Assembly: GCA_041584055.1 (NCBI GenBank) | Contig: JBFHER010000166.1 | Coordinates: 1-8,736, forward strand | Direction of reading: 5' to 3' | Origin: JBFHER01 sp041584055 | GTDB taxonomy: Bacteria > Bacteroidota > Bacteroidia > Bacteroidales > UBA5342 | Length of the DNA: 8,736 bases | Shown: piece after piece, positions 1-7,700 of the stretch | How positions within the stretch are numbered: the stretch's first letter is position 1 | How the letters are laid out: each line of letters begins with the position of its first letter | Translations under genes and position numbers: made by a program | Notes under the pieces: generated by a model | The model's input: the letters and a program-made list of their open reading frames with translations, nothing else | Told to the model about the DNA's origin: nothing | Database searches by the model: none

Positions 1-37
1 CAAAAGGAACCGGTTTAGATCGTGGTTGGTTTTGCAT
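1..37 (-). CDS. Possible 5' end of a minus-strand gene, cut by the window edge
   Basis: An ATG on the minus strand at 37-35 opens a frame that stays open to the window edge, reading MQNQPRSKPVPF. Twelve codons are too few to assign a family. The support is positional: a perfect match to the Bacteroidota -7 promoter box (TACATTTG) lies 30 bp upstream on the same strand, giving a short leader of about 20-25 bases. The gene would run in the same direction as the NLP gene, about 180 bp downstream of it. This could be chance, and no product is proposed. Confidence 0.22.
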   Translation of the reverse strand, partial: MQNQPRSKPVPF

Positions 38-214
38 GTTTTCTATCTTCACTTTTCAGGGGATTTCAAATGTAGTAAGAATCAATTGAATATAAAAGCG
101 GGAAGCGGGTGGCAGGTATTGGCAGAAAAAAGCTTATGTAAATGCAAAATACAATGAGGTCCAGGTGTGCGAAGCGGGCATTCTGAGGCCATATGGTGGT
201 AACAGAAAAAGTCT
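38..214. other. Short intergenic region downstream of the NLP gene
   Basis: The gap of about 177 bp after the NLP stop codon holds no convincing gene. GAAGCGGG occurs at 102-109 and 171-178, and the first copy follows another GCGGG. No strong terminator hairpin with a T-run is seen on the minus strand, although runs of A and T are present. The region should contain the promoter of any gene that starts at 37 on the minus strand. Confidence 0.4.
67..74 (-). promoter_or_regulatory. Candidate -7 promoter box (TACATTTG) facing left
   Basis: Read on the minus strand these bases are TACATTTG, an exact match to the TAnnTTTG element recognised by the Bacteroidota primary sigma factor. No TTG is seen at the usual 19-21 bp upstream, where the sequence is T-rich, so the -33 half is weak. 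It would start a transcript near base 60, just before the possible ATG at 37. Confidence 0.25.
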
Positions 215-1006
215 TTACAATAAAGCATTGTTGTGCCGTTCCCATTCATCTCTCTTTGGGTAAGCAGGGGGCAGGTACTTTTCAATTTCTTTGTAGAAAT
301 TTTTATCGATGAAGGGAGGATTTGCACTTCCCCAGTCTTCAGATAGCAGTTTTCGTTGTTGTTGGCTCATTAAACGCCATTGGACCAGCGGAGGTGTTAG
401 CCATTTCCCCAGTTCATTTTTTGGTTTTTCCCCTTTTTTAGCAAAACGCATACAATGGGTTGAAAAGTGATCCTGATGGTACACTACTTTTACATGATTT
501 TCAGCTCCTGGGTCAAAATACAGGGCACTAATGGGTTTTGTTTCGCCATCCTTACTGTGAGCACTTACGGTGGCGTGGGTCAGTTTTCCATTTGTTAGCC
601 ATACAGAAGCATATTCCCAATCATGTCTGTGCGACCCTTTTAACTTTATCGGCGTCCAGGGGGCATATTGGTCTTTTTCAAAATACAGGGCGTACATCAT
701 CACTTCATAGGTAATGCTATCTTTAATTATCGCCTGTGTTCTGCAAAAGGTATTGGCATTTAGAAGTTGATCTATGTCCCTGCAATCACCAATTCTTGTC
801 CCGGAAGCTTTCAGCCCTCCATTTTTTCTGCCATCAATCGACAATGCCGGCGCAGGGTAACAACTGTTGTCTTTAAAATCAAAAATGACTGCCCAGTATT
901 TTACATGTTCAGTCACGTTCTCAGGCAAAGCCTGAAAGGTTTGAGACAGAATACCGGGAGTCTGCAGTAACAGGATTAAAATAAGCAGTATGCCTGATCG
1001 TTTCAT
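215..1006 (-). CDS. Secreted NPP1/NLP-family protein (necrosis- and ethylene-inducing-like)
   Basis: This is a 263-residue secreted protein of the NPP1/NLP family. Plant-pathogen members bind sphingolipid head groups with a bound divalent metal and lyse plant membranes; other members are not toxic. Residues 1-22 form a signal peptide (KR, then a Leu/Ile-rich stretch, probable cut near ILS/Q). The family motif GHRHDWE appears as SHRHDWE at 125-131, keeping the His, Asp and Glu used for metal binding (H126, D129, E131). Upstream D112, in YFEKD, is the likely fourth ligand. CYPAPA (49-54) with C49 and C75 fits the conserved disulfide pair, and C88 and C185 may form a second. Odd points: Ser replaces the first Gly of the motif, and the loop from D112 to H126 is about six residues longer than my memory of oomycete type 1 proteins. 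The start is the only Met before the signal peptide. The gene stands alone, with no partner of obviously related function. The family call is firm; cytolytic activity is not shown by sequence. Confidence 0.9.
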   Translation of the reverse strand: MKRSGILLILILLLQTPGILSQTFQALPENVTEHVKYWAVIFDFKDNSCYPAPALSIDGRKNGGLKASGTRIGDCRDIDQLLNANTFCRTQAIIKDSITYEVMMYALYFEKDQYAPWTPIKLKGSHRHDWEYASVWLTNGKLTHATVSAHSKDGETKPISALYFDPGAENHVKVVYHQDHFSTHCMRFAKKGEKPKNELGKWLTPPLVQWRLMSQQQRKLLSEDWGSANPPFIDKNFYKEIEKYLPPAYPKRDEWERHNNALL

Positions 1007-1257
1007 TGTGTAATTTTAGTGGTTCTCATCCTTCTTTTTGTGCCATTAGTTTCCATTTATTTGCGGATTAAAGCATTTGCCAGGGCTAAAATTTTAAACA
1101 TATAACGATTTTAAAAATGCATATAAATATTCATGTTTCTAATTTAATGGTTAAAAGTAATATTAATTATTTTCTACGAAAAGTGCATTGTCCACGGAAG
1201 TTTACTCTGATTGAAAACCGCTAGATCTAATCTGGTGAAATCAGGAAAAAAATATCA

Positions 1258-1289
1258 AAAAAGGCCATCCAATGTGGACAGCCCTTTTT
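1258..1289. terminator. Bidirectional intrinsic terminator-like hairpin
   Basis: GGC (1263-1265) pairs with GCC (1281-1283), and TCCA (1268-1271) pairs with TGGA (1275-1278) around an ATG loop. A 2x2 CA/CA internal loop separates the two stems. Five A (1258-1262) and five T (1285-1289) flank the stem, so a U-tract follows it on either strand; on the minus strand the U-run is six long. It most likely ends the kinase-regulator transcript, about 200 bases past the regulator stop. It could instead be a leader hairpin for the plus-strand leader that follows. Confidence 0.6.
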
Positions 1290-1312
1290 ACCATTTAACC
1301 AAACCTGTTTTT

Positions 1313-1348
1313 ATGAAAAAAACTCAATATTTAAACTGTATCTTTTAA
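1313..1348 (+). pseudogene. Truncated gene start or leader peptide (MKKTQYLNCIF)
   Basis: An ATG after the AT-rich leader TTTAACCAAACCTG plus a T-run opens MKKTQYLNCIF and stops at TAA; a second stop, TGA, follows two codons later. The leader and the Lys-rich start resemble the 5' ends of Bacteroidota envelope genes, for example TonB-dependent receptors of the SusC type, as I recall them. No continuation into a signal peptide or domain is found in any frame before the regulator gene. It may be a remnant of a decayed or deleted gene, a short leader peptide, or chance. The assignment is an inference. Confidence 0.25.
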
Positions 1349-1490
1349 TGTTGATGTAAAGAAAAGGGATCTTTTGCACCCCCGGAAAATAAATCTACAA
1401 AACGTTTAATTGTCTCTACGAATGAGCTGATCAGCAACGCCATTCATTGGAAAGTCCACGCAGCTGTTAATTCATAGTCCTTGCAGCTCT

Positions 1491-2216
1491 CTAATCTCCT
1501 TCGATCCCAAACAATTTCACCACGTCCGCTTTATAGCTTTTTCCGATGGGGATCTTTTTACCTCCAATTTCAATTTGATTGCCCTCAAGTGCGTCGATTT
1601 GTTTTTTTGAAACGATGTATGATTTATGGATGCGAAGGAATTGATTTTCGGGAAGTTTTTCTTCCAGATCTTTCAATGAAGCCAAAGCTGTAATCCTTTT
1701 TGAGCTTGTGTGGAAGGTTACATAAGATCTCTGTCCTTCTATAAAGATAAGATCATCATAGTTGATCTTATAGTGTTTTCGATCAGCCCGAATGATGATG
1801 AAATTAGCATGATAGTTTGAATCATCAAGGGGAGCAGGTTGGTCGCTTGTTTTGTCCTGAATTTTGGCATGCACCTTATTGGTGGCTTTTAAAAAACGAT
1901 CAAAGGAAATGGGCTTCAACAGATAATCAACAACATCCAGATCGTAGCCTTCTAGTGCATACTCACGATAGGCCGTTGTAAATACAACATATGGCTTCCG
2001 GTCCAGGCTTTTTAAAAAGTCAAGTCCGCTGATATCCGGCATCTGTATGTCAAGAAAGAGGAGGTCGACTTTGCCGTCCTGAATCAGGGGCATCACCTTT
2101 AGGGGCGAATTATAATCCCCAACCAGTTCCAGAAAAGGCACCTTTGATACATAATCCTTCATGTACTTTCGGGCCAGGGCTTCATCATCAATGACTGCAC
2201 ATCTTATTTTTTTCAT
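1491..2216 (-). CDS. LytTR-family response regulator (LytR/AlgR type)
   Basis: This is a 241-residue cytoplasmic DNA-binding response regulator. The receiver domain spans about residues 4-120, with the acidic pair D10/D11, phospho-acceptor D56 in LFLDIQMP, switch-region T80/T81 and conserved K101 in YLLKPIS. A Pro/Asp-rich linker (about 121-135) leads to a LytTR domain (about 138-238) with the family features FIEGQRSYVTFH, LRIHKSYIV and IPIGKSYK. LytTR domains bind two 9-bp direct repeats about one and a half to two helical turns apart. The gene starts 10 bp after the kinase stop and has a weak GGA about 5 bases before its ATG, so the two are co-transcribed. The pair is divergent from an RND efflux operon whose upstream region carries a fitting direct repeat (3396-3427). 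Control of that operon, and possibly of itself, is therefore inferred. All key residues are present. Confidence 0.95.
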   Translation of the reverse strand: MKKIRCAVIDDEALARKYMKDYVSKVPFLELVGDYNSPLKVMPLIQDGKVDLLFLDIQMPDISGLDFLKSLDRKPYVVFTTAYREYALEGYDLDVVDYLLKPISFDRFLKATNKVHAKIQDKTSDQPAPLDDSNYHANFIIIRADRKHYKINYDDLIFIEGQRSYVTFHTSSKRITALASLKDLEEKLPENQFLRIHKSYIVSKKQIDALEGNQIEIGGKKIPIGKSYKADVVKLFGIEGD

Positions 2217-2226
2217 GTTTCCGGAA

Positions 2227-3255
2227 TTAAGTGTGGATGATTAGTTTTACCTCATAGCTGTTTTCCGATTCCCTCATGTCAATCGTATGTTTGTTAGGAT
2301 AAAGTAATTCCAAACGGTGTTGTACATTCTTGAGTCCCATTCCACTGCCGGATTGAGGTTTGTTCGAAGCAATAGAATTTGAGATCTCAAAGATGATAGA
2401 ATTATCTTTATGCTTTAAGGCTATTTTTACAAAAGCGTCGGACAATTCTTCTATACGACTGTATTTAAAACTATTTTCGATAAAGGGGATAAACAACATG
2501 GGTGCTATGTGAAGATGATGAATGCCCGAATCTGTTTCAAATACGATGTCTTGAGGACCATCTGACTTCATCTTCTGAAAAGCAATGAAATTATTAATGT
2601 ACGCGACTTCTGCAGAAACGGAGACCTTGTCTTTATTGCAATCATAAAAAACATAACGTAACATCTCGGAAAGCTTTAATACACTGTCCGGGGCATTTTT
2701 TGATTTCATGTAGGTTAAGGCGTATATGTTATTGAGTGCATTGAAAATAAAGTGTGGGTTGATCTGTGCTTTCAATAGTTTCAATTCTGTCTGTAACTTT
2801 TCTTCCGTCAGCATTTTTTCATTCTCGCGCAATCGATCGTTGTGTTCCATTAAACTCAACGAGATGGCGATAAAAAACATAAACAGGTTTCCCATAATGA
2901 TCCTCATAAGATGGAAGAAAACCGGAGGTTGAGCATGTTCCGGGTTGTTGATGCGGGGGATGAAATTTACATCAATTAAAAAGAAAACAATGGATAAACC
3001 GATAAGTACAAGGATTGATATAAGCAAGAACTGTCGTTTTCTTCCATAATATCGGGTAAACAAAAATCGTGCAGCCACCTGGTATGCAGCGAAAAGTGTC
3101 AGGGTGTCAAAAGCGGCTGATATCAGGGCGTATCTAAAGGGCTGAAAATGATTTATAACATTGAAAAACATAACAAAAATGCCGGCCCATACCACGTAGG
3201 AGATGATCTTTTTTCGATTTCCGACTTGTCTGATCCTCGTATTAATTTTTTCCAT
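2227..3255 (-). CDS. LytS-like membrane sensor histidine kinase (His_kinase / HATPase_c)
   Basis: This is a 342-residue inner-membrane sensor kinase, the expected partner of the adjacent LytTR regulator. Four predicted membrane helices lie at about residues 19-35, 43-66, 76-96 and 114-136, with no large extracytoplasmic sensor domain, so the signal may be sensed within the membrane. A charged coiled-coil stretch (about 137-162) follows. The His_kinase domain carries the phospho-accepting H168 in QINPHFIFNALNNI. The HATPase domain has an N-box at PFIENSFKYS (N261) and a G-box at GSGMGLKNVQHR (303-314). The length and layout are typical of Bacteroidota members of this family. The ATG at 3255 begins MEKINTRIRQ just before the first helix. 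It is the first gene of the minus-strand pair and shares its upstream region with the efflux operon. The ligand cannot be read from the sequence. Confidence 0.95.
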   Translation of the reverse strand: MEKINTRIRQVGNRKKIISYVVWAGIFVMFFNVINHFQPFRYALISAAFDTLTLFAAYQVAARFLFTRYYGRKRQFLLISILVLIGLSIVFFLIDVNFIPRINNPEHAQPPVFFHLMRIIMGNLFMFFIAISLSLMEHNDRLRENEKMLTEEKLQTELKLLKAQINPHFIFNALNNIYALTYMKSKNAPDSVLKLSEMLRYVFYDCNKDKVSVSAEVAYINNFIAFQKMKSDGPQDIVFETDSGIHHLHIAPMLFIPFIENSFKYSRIEELSDAFVKIALKHKDNSIIFEISNSIASNKPQSGSGMGLKNVQHRLELLYPNKHTIDMRESENSYEVKLIIHT

Positions 3256-3316
3256 ATTCTGTCCTTGACTTTCGCAAATTTATGCAAGTCTATTTCGTAT
3301 GCTAAAATTTAATTAA

Positions 3317-3324
3317 CAAAGATA
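3317..3324 (-). promoter_or_regulatory. Candidate -7 promoter box (TATCTTTG) for the kinase-regulator pair
   Basis: On the minus strand this reads TATCTTTG, an exact match to the Bacteroidota TAnnTTTG element. A TTG lies 17 bp upstream, slightly closer than the usual 19-21. Transcription would start near 3310 and leave a leader of about 55 bases before the kinase ATG. A second exact match, TAAATTTG at 3275-3282, has no well-placed TTG and sits very close to the ATG, so it is less likely. Confidence 0.4.
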
Positions 3325-3350
3325 CCATTTTCATGTACCAACAACACATT

Positions 3351-3380
3351 GCATCGCATAATCGGCATAATGCACGCATA
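3351..3380. repeat. Cluster of GCAT(A) direct repeats in the divergent promoter region
   Basis: GCAT starts at 3351, 3356, 3365 and 3376. The two central copies are GCATAATCG and GCATAATGC, back to back with a 9-bp period. The cluster also holds an inverted pair, TGCAT (3350-3354) and ATGCA (3370-3374). It lies between the kinase promoter candidate and the adaptor gene, so it may be a regulator site. It could also be chance in AT-rich DNA. Confidence 0.35.
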
Positions 3381-3395
3381 TTTTACTAAAAACGA

Positions 3396-3427
3396 ATTTG
3401 GTTCATAAATCAGGTCATTTGGTACAT
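3396..3427 (+). promoter_or_regulatory. Candidate LytTR-type operator: 11-bp direct repeat with 21-bp period
   Basis: ATTTGGTTCAT (3396-3406) recurs as ATTTGGTACAT (3417-3427) with one mismatch, exactly 21 bp apart, or two helical turns on the same face. LytTR-domain regulators such as AgrA and AlgR-type proteins recognise 9-bp direct repeats with about this spacing. Against the commonly quoted consensus [TA][AC][CA]GTTN[AG][TG], TTGGTTCAT matches 7 of 9 positions and TTGGTACAT 6 of 9. The site is about 75 bp upstream of the adaptor ATG and directly beside the gene pair encoding a LytTR regulator. A poor -7-like TAGATAGG (3441-3448) lies 19 bp after the TTG in the second copy, so the site may overlap the -33 region. 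Confidence 0.45.
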
Positions 3428-3502
3428 TCTATTTTATGTATAGATAGGAATAACTCACTTTTGCCGGAGAAATTGAATCAAAAACGCAAAAAAATAAAAG
3501 TG

Positions 3503-4615
3503 ATGAAGAATAAATTAATTTATGGTGGACTTAGCATGGTGGTTGTTGTTTTGGCCATCGTTTTTTCAGGTTACCTTATAAGTTCAAAACCCGAGCCTAA
3601 AAAAGACAATGAAAGGCACAATACGGTATACGTTAAGGCAGAGCCGGTTCATGTGATTGATACGCAGTCTGATATGTCGTATAGGGGGCGGGTAACGGCT
3701 TTTGACAATGTATCGCTGGCCGCAGAGGTGCAGGGGAAGTTAATGCAGGGTGATGTTCGTTTTAAAGCGGGACAACAATTTAAAAAGAACGATGTGCTGA
3801 TTAAGGTTTACAGTGAAGATGTGGAAGCGTCATTAAAAGCAGGGAAAAGTTCATTTTTACAAACCCTGTCGAAAATTCTTCCTGACATCAAAATTGATTA
3901 CGGCAATGAATATGAAAAGTGGAATTCTTTTTTCAATGCCATTGATGTTGAAAAAGCACTACCGGCGTTGCCACCAATCGTTTCAGACAATGAGAAGGTT
4001 TTTCTGGCAGCCAACAATGTGCTTTCAGGCTATTATTCACTGGAGCAACAAGAGATTACGCTTTCGAAGTATACAATCAGAGCTCCTTTTTCCGGCAGCT
4101 TTAAGTCAGTTAATAAGGAAATTGGTGCCATCGCCAGCCCGGGCTCTGAGCTTGCAACCATTATCAGAATGGATAAGCTGGAAGTGACCGTTTCTGTTTT
4201 TCCTTCCGATCTCAAGTGGATTCACACTGGGGATCAGGTGCAGATTAAGAAAGATGGAAGTGAATCAAAAACAGCGACAGTGTCACGTATCTCAAGTTTT
4301 GTTAACGAGGCCAGTCAATCGGTGGATGTTTACCTGACGTACGTGACTTCAGCGAATGACGGTTTCCTACAGGGCGAGTATGTGGACGTAATTTTTAAGG
4401 GTGCTGCCGTTTCCGGATTTGAAATACCCCGTGAGTCGCTGCTAGATGATGGTTTTGTTTATGAACTCAGGGATAAAAAACTTGAAAAAGTAAAAGTGAA
4501 TATTCTCCGACAATTGGATGATAGCTATATCATCGCCGGCCTTGATGCGAACCAGACAATCGTTACAGAATCGCTGGCAAGTGTGAATTCGAATGTAGAA
4601 TATCTGGCAAGATAG
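3503..4615 (+). CDS. RND efflux periplasmic adaptor (membrane fusion protein)
   Basis: This 370-residue protein would link the inner-membrane RND pump to the outer-membrane channel across the periplasm. Residues 5-27 form an uncleaved-looking membrane anchor (LIYGGLSMVVVVLAIVFSGY). No lipobox Cys is present, so it is not a lipoprotein. The two lipoyl half-motifs are around 63-103 (RGRVTAFDNVSLAAEVQGKL and VRFKAGQQFKKNDVLIKV) and 190-225 (YTIRAPFSGSF then GAIASPGSELATI). Between them is an alpha-hairpin region with a Pro-rich break (PALPPIV, 154-160). A beta-barrel (about 226-300) and a membrane-proximal domain (about 301-370) follow. The frame stays open upstream to a TTG at 3398, but those 35 codons read as noise and place a charged stretch before the anchor, so the ATG at 3503 is preferred. 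It is the first gene of the efflux operon; 98 bp separate it from the pump gene. Confidence 0.92.
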   Translation: MKNKLIYGGLSMVVVVLAIVFSGYLISSKPEPKKDNERHNTVYVKAEPVHVIDTQSDMSYRGRVTAFDNVSLAAEVQGKLMQGDVRFKAGQQFKKNDVLIKVYSEDVEASLKAGKSSFLQTLSKILPDIKIDYGNEYEKWNSFFNAIDVEKALPALPPIVSDNEKVFLAANNVLSGYYSLEQQEITLSKYTIRAPFSGSFKSVNKEIGAIASPGSELATIIRMDKLEVTVSVFPSDLKWIHTGDQVQIKKDGSESKTATVSRISSFVNEASQSVDVYLTYVTSANDGFLQGEYVDVIFKGAAVSGFEIPRESLLDDGFVYELRDKKLEKVKVNILRQLDDSYIIAGLDANQTIVTESLASVNSNVEYLAR

Positions 4616-4713
4616 GAAGCCCTGTTTGACGAAACGAATAAAGCAAAAGGCCATAGGCATGAATTAAGATAACTTCATTTTTGTCTGTAAGCTATAACTC
4701 CAATCATTAAAAA

Positions 4714-7700
4714 ATGAAAAAAATAATATCACTCTTTGTAAAATACCCTTTTTATGGGAAAATGGTCATCCTTGTACTTGTGTTATTGGGTGGCATCTCA
4801 CTCATGCAGATGCGCAAGGCCACATTTCCCCTGGTTGAGTCAAAAATCATCACTGTTTCAGTTGCTTATCCCGGTGCCACACCAAAAGAGATGGACGAAG
4901 GAATAACCTCGCTGGTAGAGAACAGCATCCGGGGAATTTCTGGTATTAAGGAGTTCTCTTCACAATCCAGAGAAGGGTCAGCAACAATATCCGTGACTGC
5001 TTTAAATGGTTATGATATGGACGAACTCCTGTCGGATGTAAAGAATGCGGTGGATGGGATCTCAAACTTTCCTTCTGCAGCAGAACGTCCTATTGTTTCA
5101 AAGCAAAGAGCAAAAGACATGGCCATGTTCATGTCGCTTACATCAGATGCTGATGATTTGTTGATATTGAATGACATGGCAAATCGCATTGAGGATGATT
5201 TCCTGGCAACGGGTGAGATTTCCCAGATCACCATCATAGGACTGCCAGCTAATTTAGAACTGGCCGTTGAGTTGGATGAAACGCAGATGCGACGATACAA
5301 TTTAACCTTTACAGAAATTCAAAATGCCATCTCCAATAGCAACATCGATATGGCAGGAGGTACCATTCGAAATCCACGTGAGCAGATCAAGGTCATAAGC
5401 CGGAATCGTTCAATTAAAGCAGAAGATCTGGAGCAGATCGTCATCAAAGCAAACACCAATGGACAGCTGGTAAAAATAGGCGACGTTGCAAGCGTAACGC
5501 TTCAAACACCGGAAGACCCGAGCAATGGTTACATCGATAAGAAACCCACGGTCACCTTTATGATTCAAAAACTGGCCAACGAAGATTTGGGCGCAATCTC
5601 GGAAGTTATCAACGCATACATCGAAGCATTTAACCAGACCCATGATGATTTTCGTCTGGCAGTAAAAATGGATTTTCTCACCTTGATCGACAGTCAGTTG
5701 TCCATTCTGATTGATAATGGTATTCTGGGTGTTATCCTGGTCATCCTGCTCTTGTCGCTGCTTTTAAATATTAGACTTTCGCTTTGGGTAGCATGGGGGA
5801 TTCCTGCATCGTTTCTTGGCATGTTTATCGTCGCAGGCCTCACGGGTGTCACCATCAACATGATCAGCCTCTTTGGAATGATCCTGATCATCGGAATCCT
5901 GGTGGATGACGGGGTGGTGATTGGAGAAAATATATTCACGCACTTCGAGAAAGGAAAGTCACCTCGCCGGGCGGCCATTGATGGAACCATGGAGGTATTG
6001 CCCGCCGTGTTCACTTCTGTTGCCACCACAATCATTGCATTCCTGCCTTTGTTTTTTATCGAAGGACAAATGGAAATGATGTATGAAATGGCCTTCGTGG
6101 TGGTTGTTTGTCTTATATTTTCATTGCTTGAAGGGATGTTTGTACTGCCGGGTCACCTGGCAAATCCAAGGGTCTTGAAACCTCAGAATAATAAAACCTT
6201 CTACGGGAAACTTCGCATGACACTGGATAAATACATCTTCGGATTCAGAGATAAAGTGTATGCTCCCTTTCTAAATTGGATTTTAAATCACAAAGGCCTT
6301 TCAATGGCTGGGGTTACATCCATGTTTATCATCACCATCGGGCTGGTGGGAGGAGGGAAAATTGCTTTTACATTTTTCCCGTCAGCCCCATCTGATATAT
6401 TCACCATTGACCTGGCTTTAAAACCAGGCGTTAATTCTGAAATAACAAAGGAGAAACTCTTTTTTATTGAAGATCAGGCATGGGAGGTGAATAAGGAATT
6501 GATGGCGAAAAATGGAGATACCATCTCTTATATTTCATCCATGAACATTAGCCTTGGCAGCTCATTCAGCGGAACAGAAAGTGGAACCAATGCCGGGATG
6601 ATCCGTGTGTTTCTTAACTCACTGGAAGACACGCAGGTCTCTGATGAAGTGCTGAAGCGTGAGATTTCAAAGAAAATTGGGACCATCACCGAGGCATATA
6701 AATTTGCTGTGGGTGCTTCAAACCGATTTGGTGCTCCGGTTTCTATTAGCTTACTGGGCTACGATCCGGATGATCTTGATCTGGCCAAATCAGAACTGGA
6801 AGCTGAACTGGGGAAAATGCCTGCCCTGTTTAATATTACAAATAACAGTCAGATCGGAAGCCAGGAACTGCGGATAAAGCTTAAGCCGGAAGCCTATGCA
6901 CTTGGCCTGACAACAAAGACCTTAATGACTGAAGTTCGACAGGGTTTTTATGGTGGTTTGTCACAGCGTATTCAGGACGGGAAGGATGAGCTCTGGGTGT
7001 ATGTGCGCTACTCAGAGGATAACCGTGAAAACGTAGGCCAGCTGGAGGATATGCTGATTCACACAGCAAATGGTAATTATCCGCTTGGGCGTATTGCAGA
7101 AATCAGTACGGCAAGAAGTTTAAGTACGATCAATCACTACAATGGAAAACGGGAAATACGCGTTGATGCTTACCAGAAAGATCAGAGCCAGTCAGTTCCT
7201 GATATTCTGTCCTACATTGAGTCAGATATCATGCCGGACATTTTAAAAAATCATCCCGACATAACCTACATGCATCAGGGGCAACAAAAAGACACCAACG
7301 AGCAGATGGGCAGCATGATGCTTTATTTCGGACTGGCATTTTTGGTGATCATCCTGGTGGTCATGGTGTATTTTAAGTCATTCCGTCAGGGACTTCTGGT
7401 CATCATCATGATTCCCCTTGGAATTGTGGGTGCCATCTGGGGGCATGGCATCCATGGGCAACCAGTATCCATGATGAGCCTGTGGGGAATGGTGGCACTG
7501 TCTGGCGTTGTTATTAACGATGCCATTGTATTCATATCCAAATACAATATGAATCTTGAAAAAGGAATGAAGATCATCCCGGCTGTAAAAAATGCAGGGA
7601 TATCACGCTTCAGAGCCATCTTTTTAACAACCATTACAACCACAGCCGGATTGATGCCTTTAATACTTGAGAACAGTCAGGATGCACGGATGCTTATTCC

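Larger units (their letters stand above)
1007..1490. other. 484-bp intergenic region between the NLP gene and the response regulator gene
   Basis: No full-length gene is visible here. The part next to the NLP gene (about 1081-1190) is very AT-rich and should contain that gene's promoter. The nearest -7-like match on the minus strand, TATGTTTA in the 1098-1108 area, lacks a good -33 partner. The middle holds a bidirectional terminator-like hairpin (1258-1289) and a plus-strand leader with an 11-codon frame (1313-1348). The stretch from 1349 to 1490 shows only a 10-bp palindrome, GCTGATCAGC, at 1426-1435 and no clear gene or RNA. Confidence 0.6.

Noticed and set aside
102..178. GAAGCGGG repeated at 102-109 and 171-178 as part of a mobile element or attachment site
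   Set aside because: It is only eight bases, with no transposase, no terminal inverted repeats and no integrase nearby.
82..327. Minus-strand open frame overlapping the end of the NLP gene
   Set aside because: It overlaps the well-supported NLP coding frame and resembles no known protein.
1426..1435. GCTGATCAGC palindrome as a terminator or operator
   Set aside because: It is ten bases with no loop and no T-run, and palindromes this short are common by chance.
3398..3502. Upstream extension of the adaptor gene to a TTG start
   Set aside because: The 35 extra codons have no signal-peptide character and push the membrane anchor away from the N-terminus. The ATG at 3503 begins a normal anchor. 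The extension also overlaps the candidate operator.
4616..4672. In-frame open stretch of 18 codons after the adaptor stop codon, as if a readthrough tail
   Set aside because: The adaptor already has a complete length and the tail has no recognisable motif. An open stretch this short is expected by chance.
5010..6035. Several minus-strand open frames inside the pump gene (also 6881-7069 and 7386-7643)
   Set aside because: They are antisense to a full-length, strongly conserved RND gene and read as low-quality protein.
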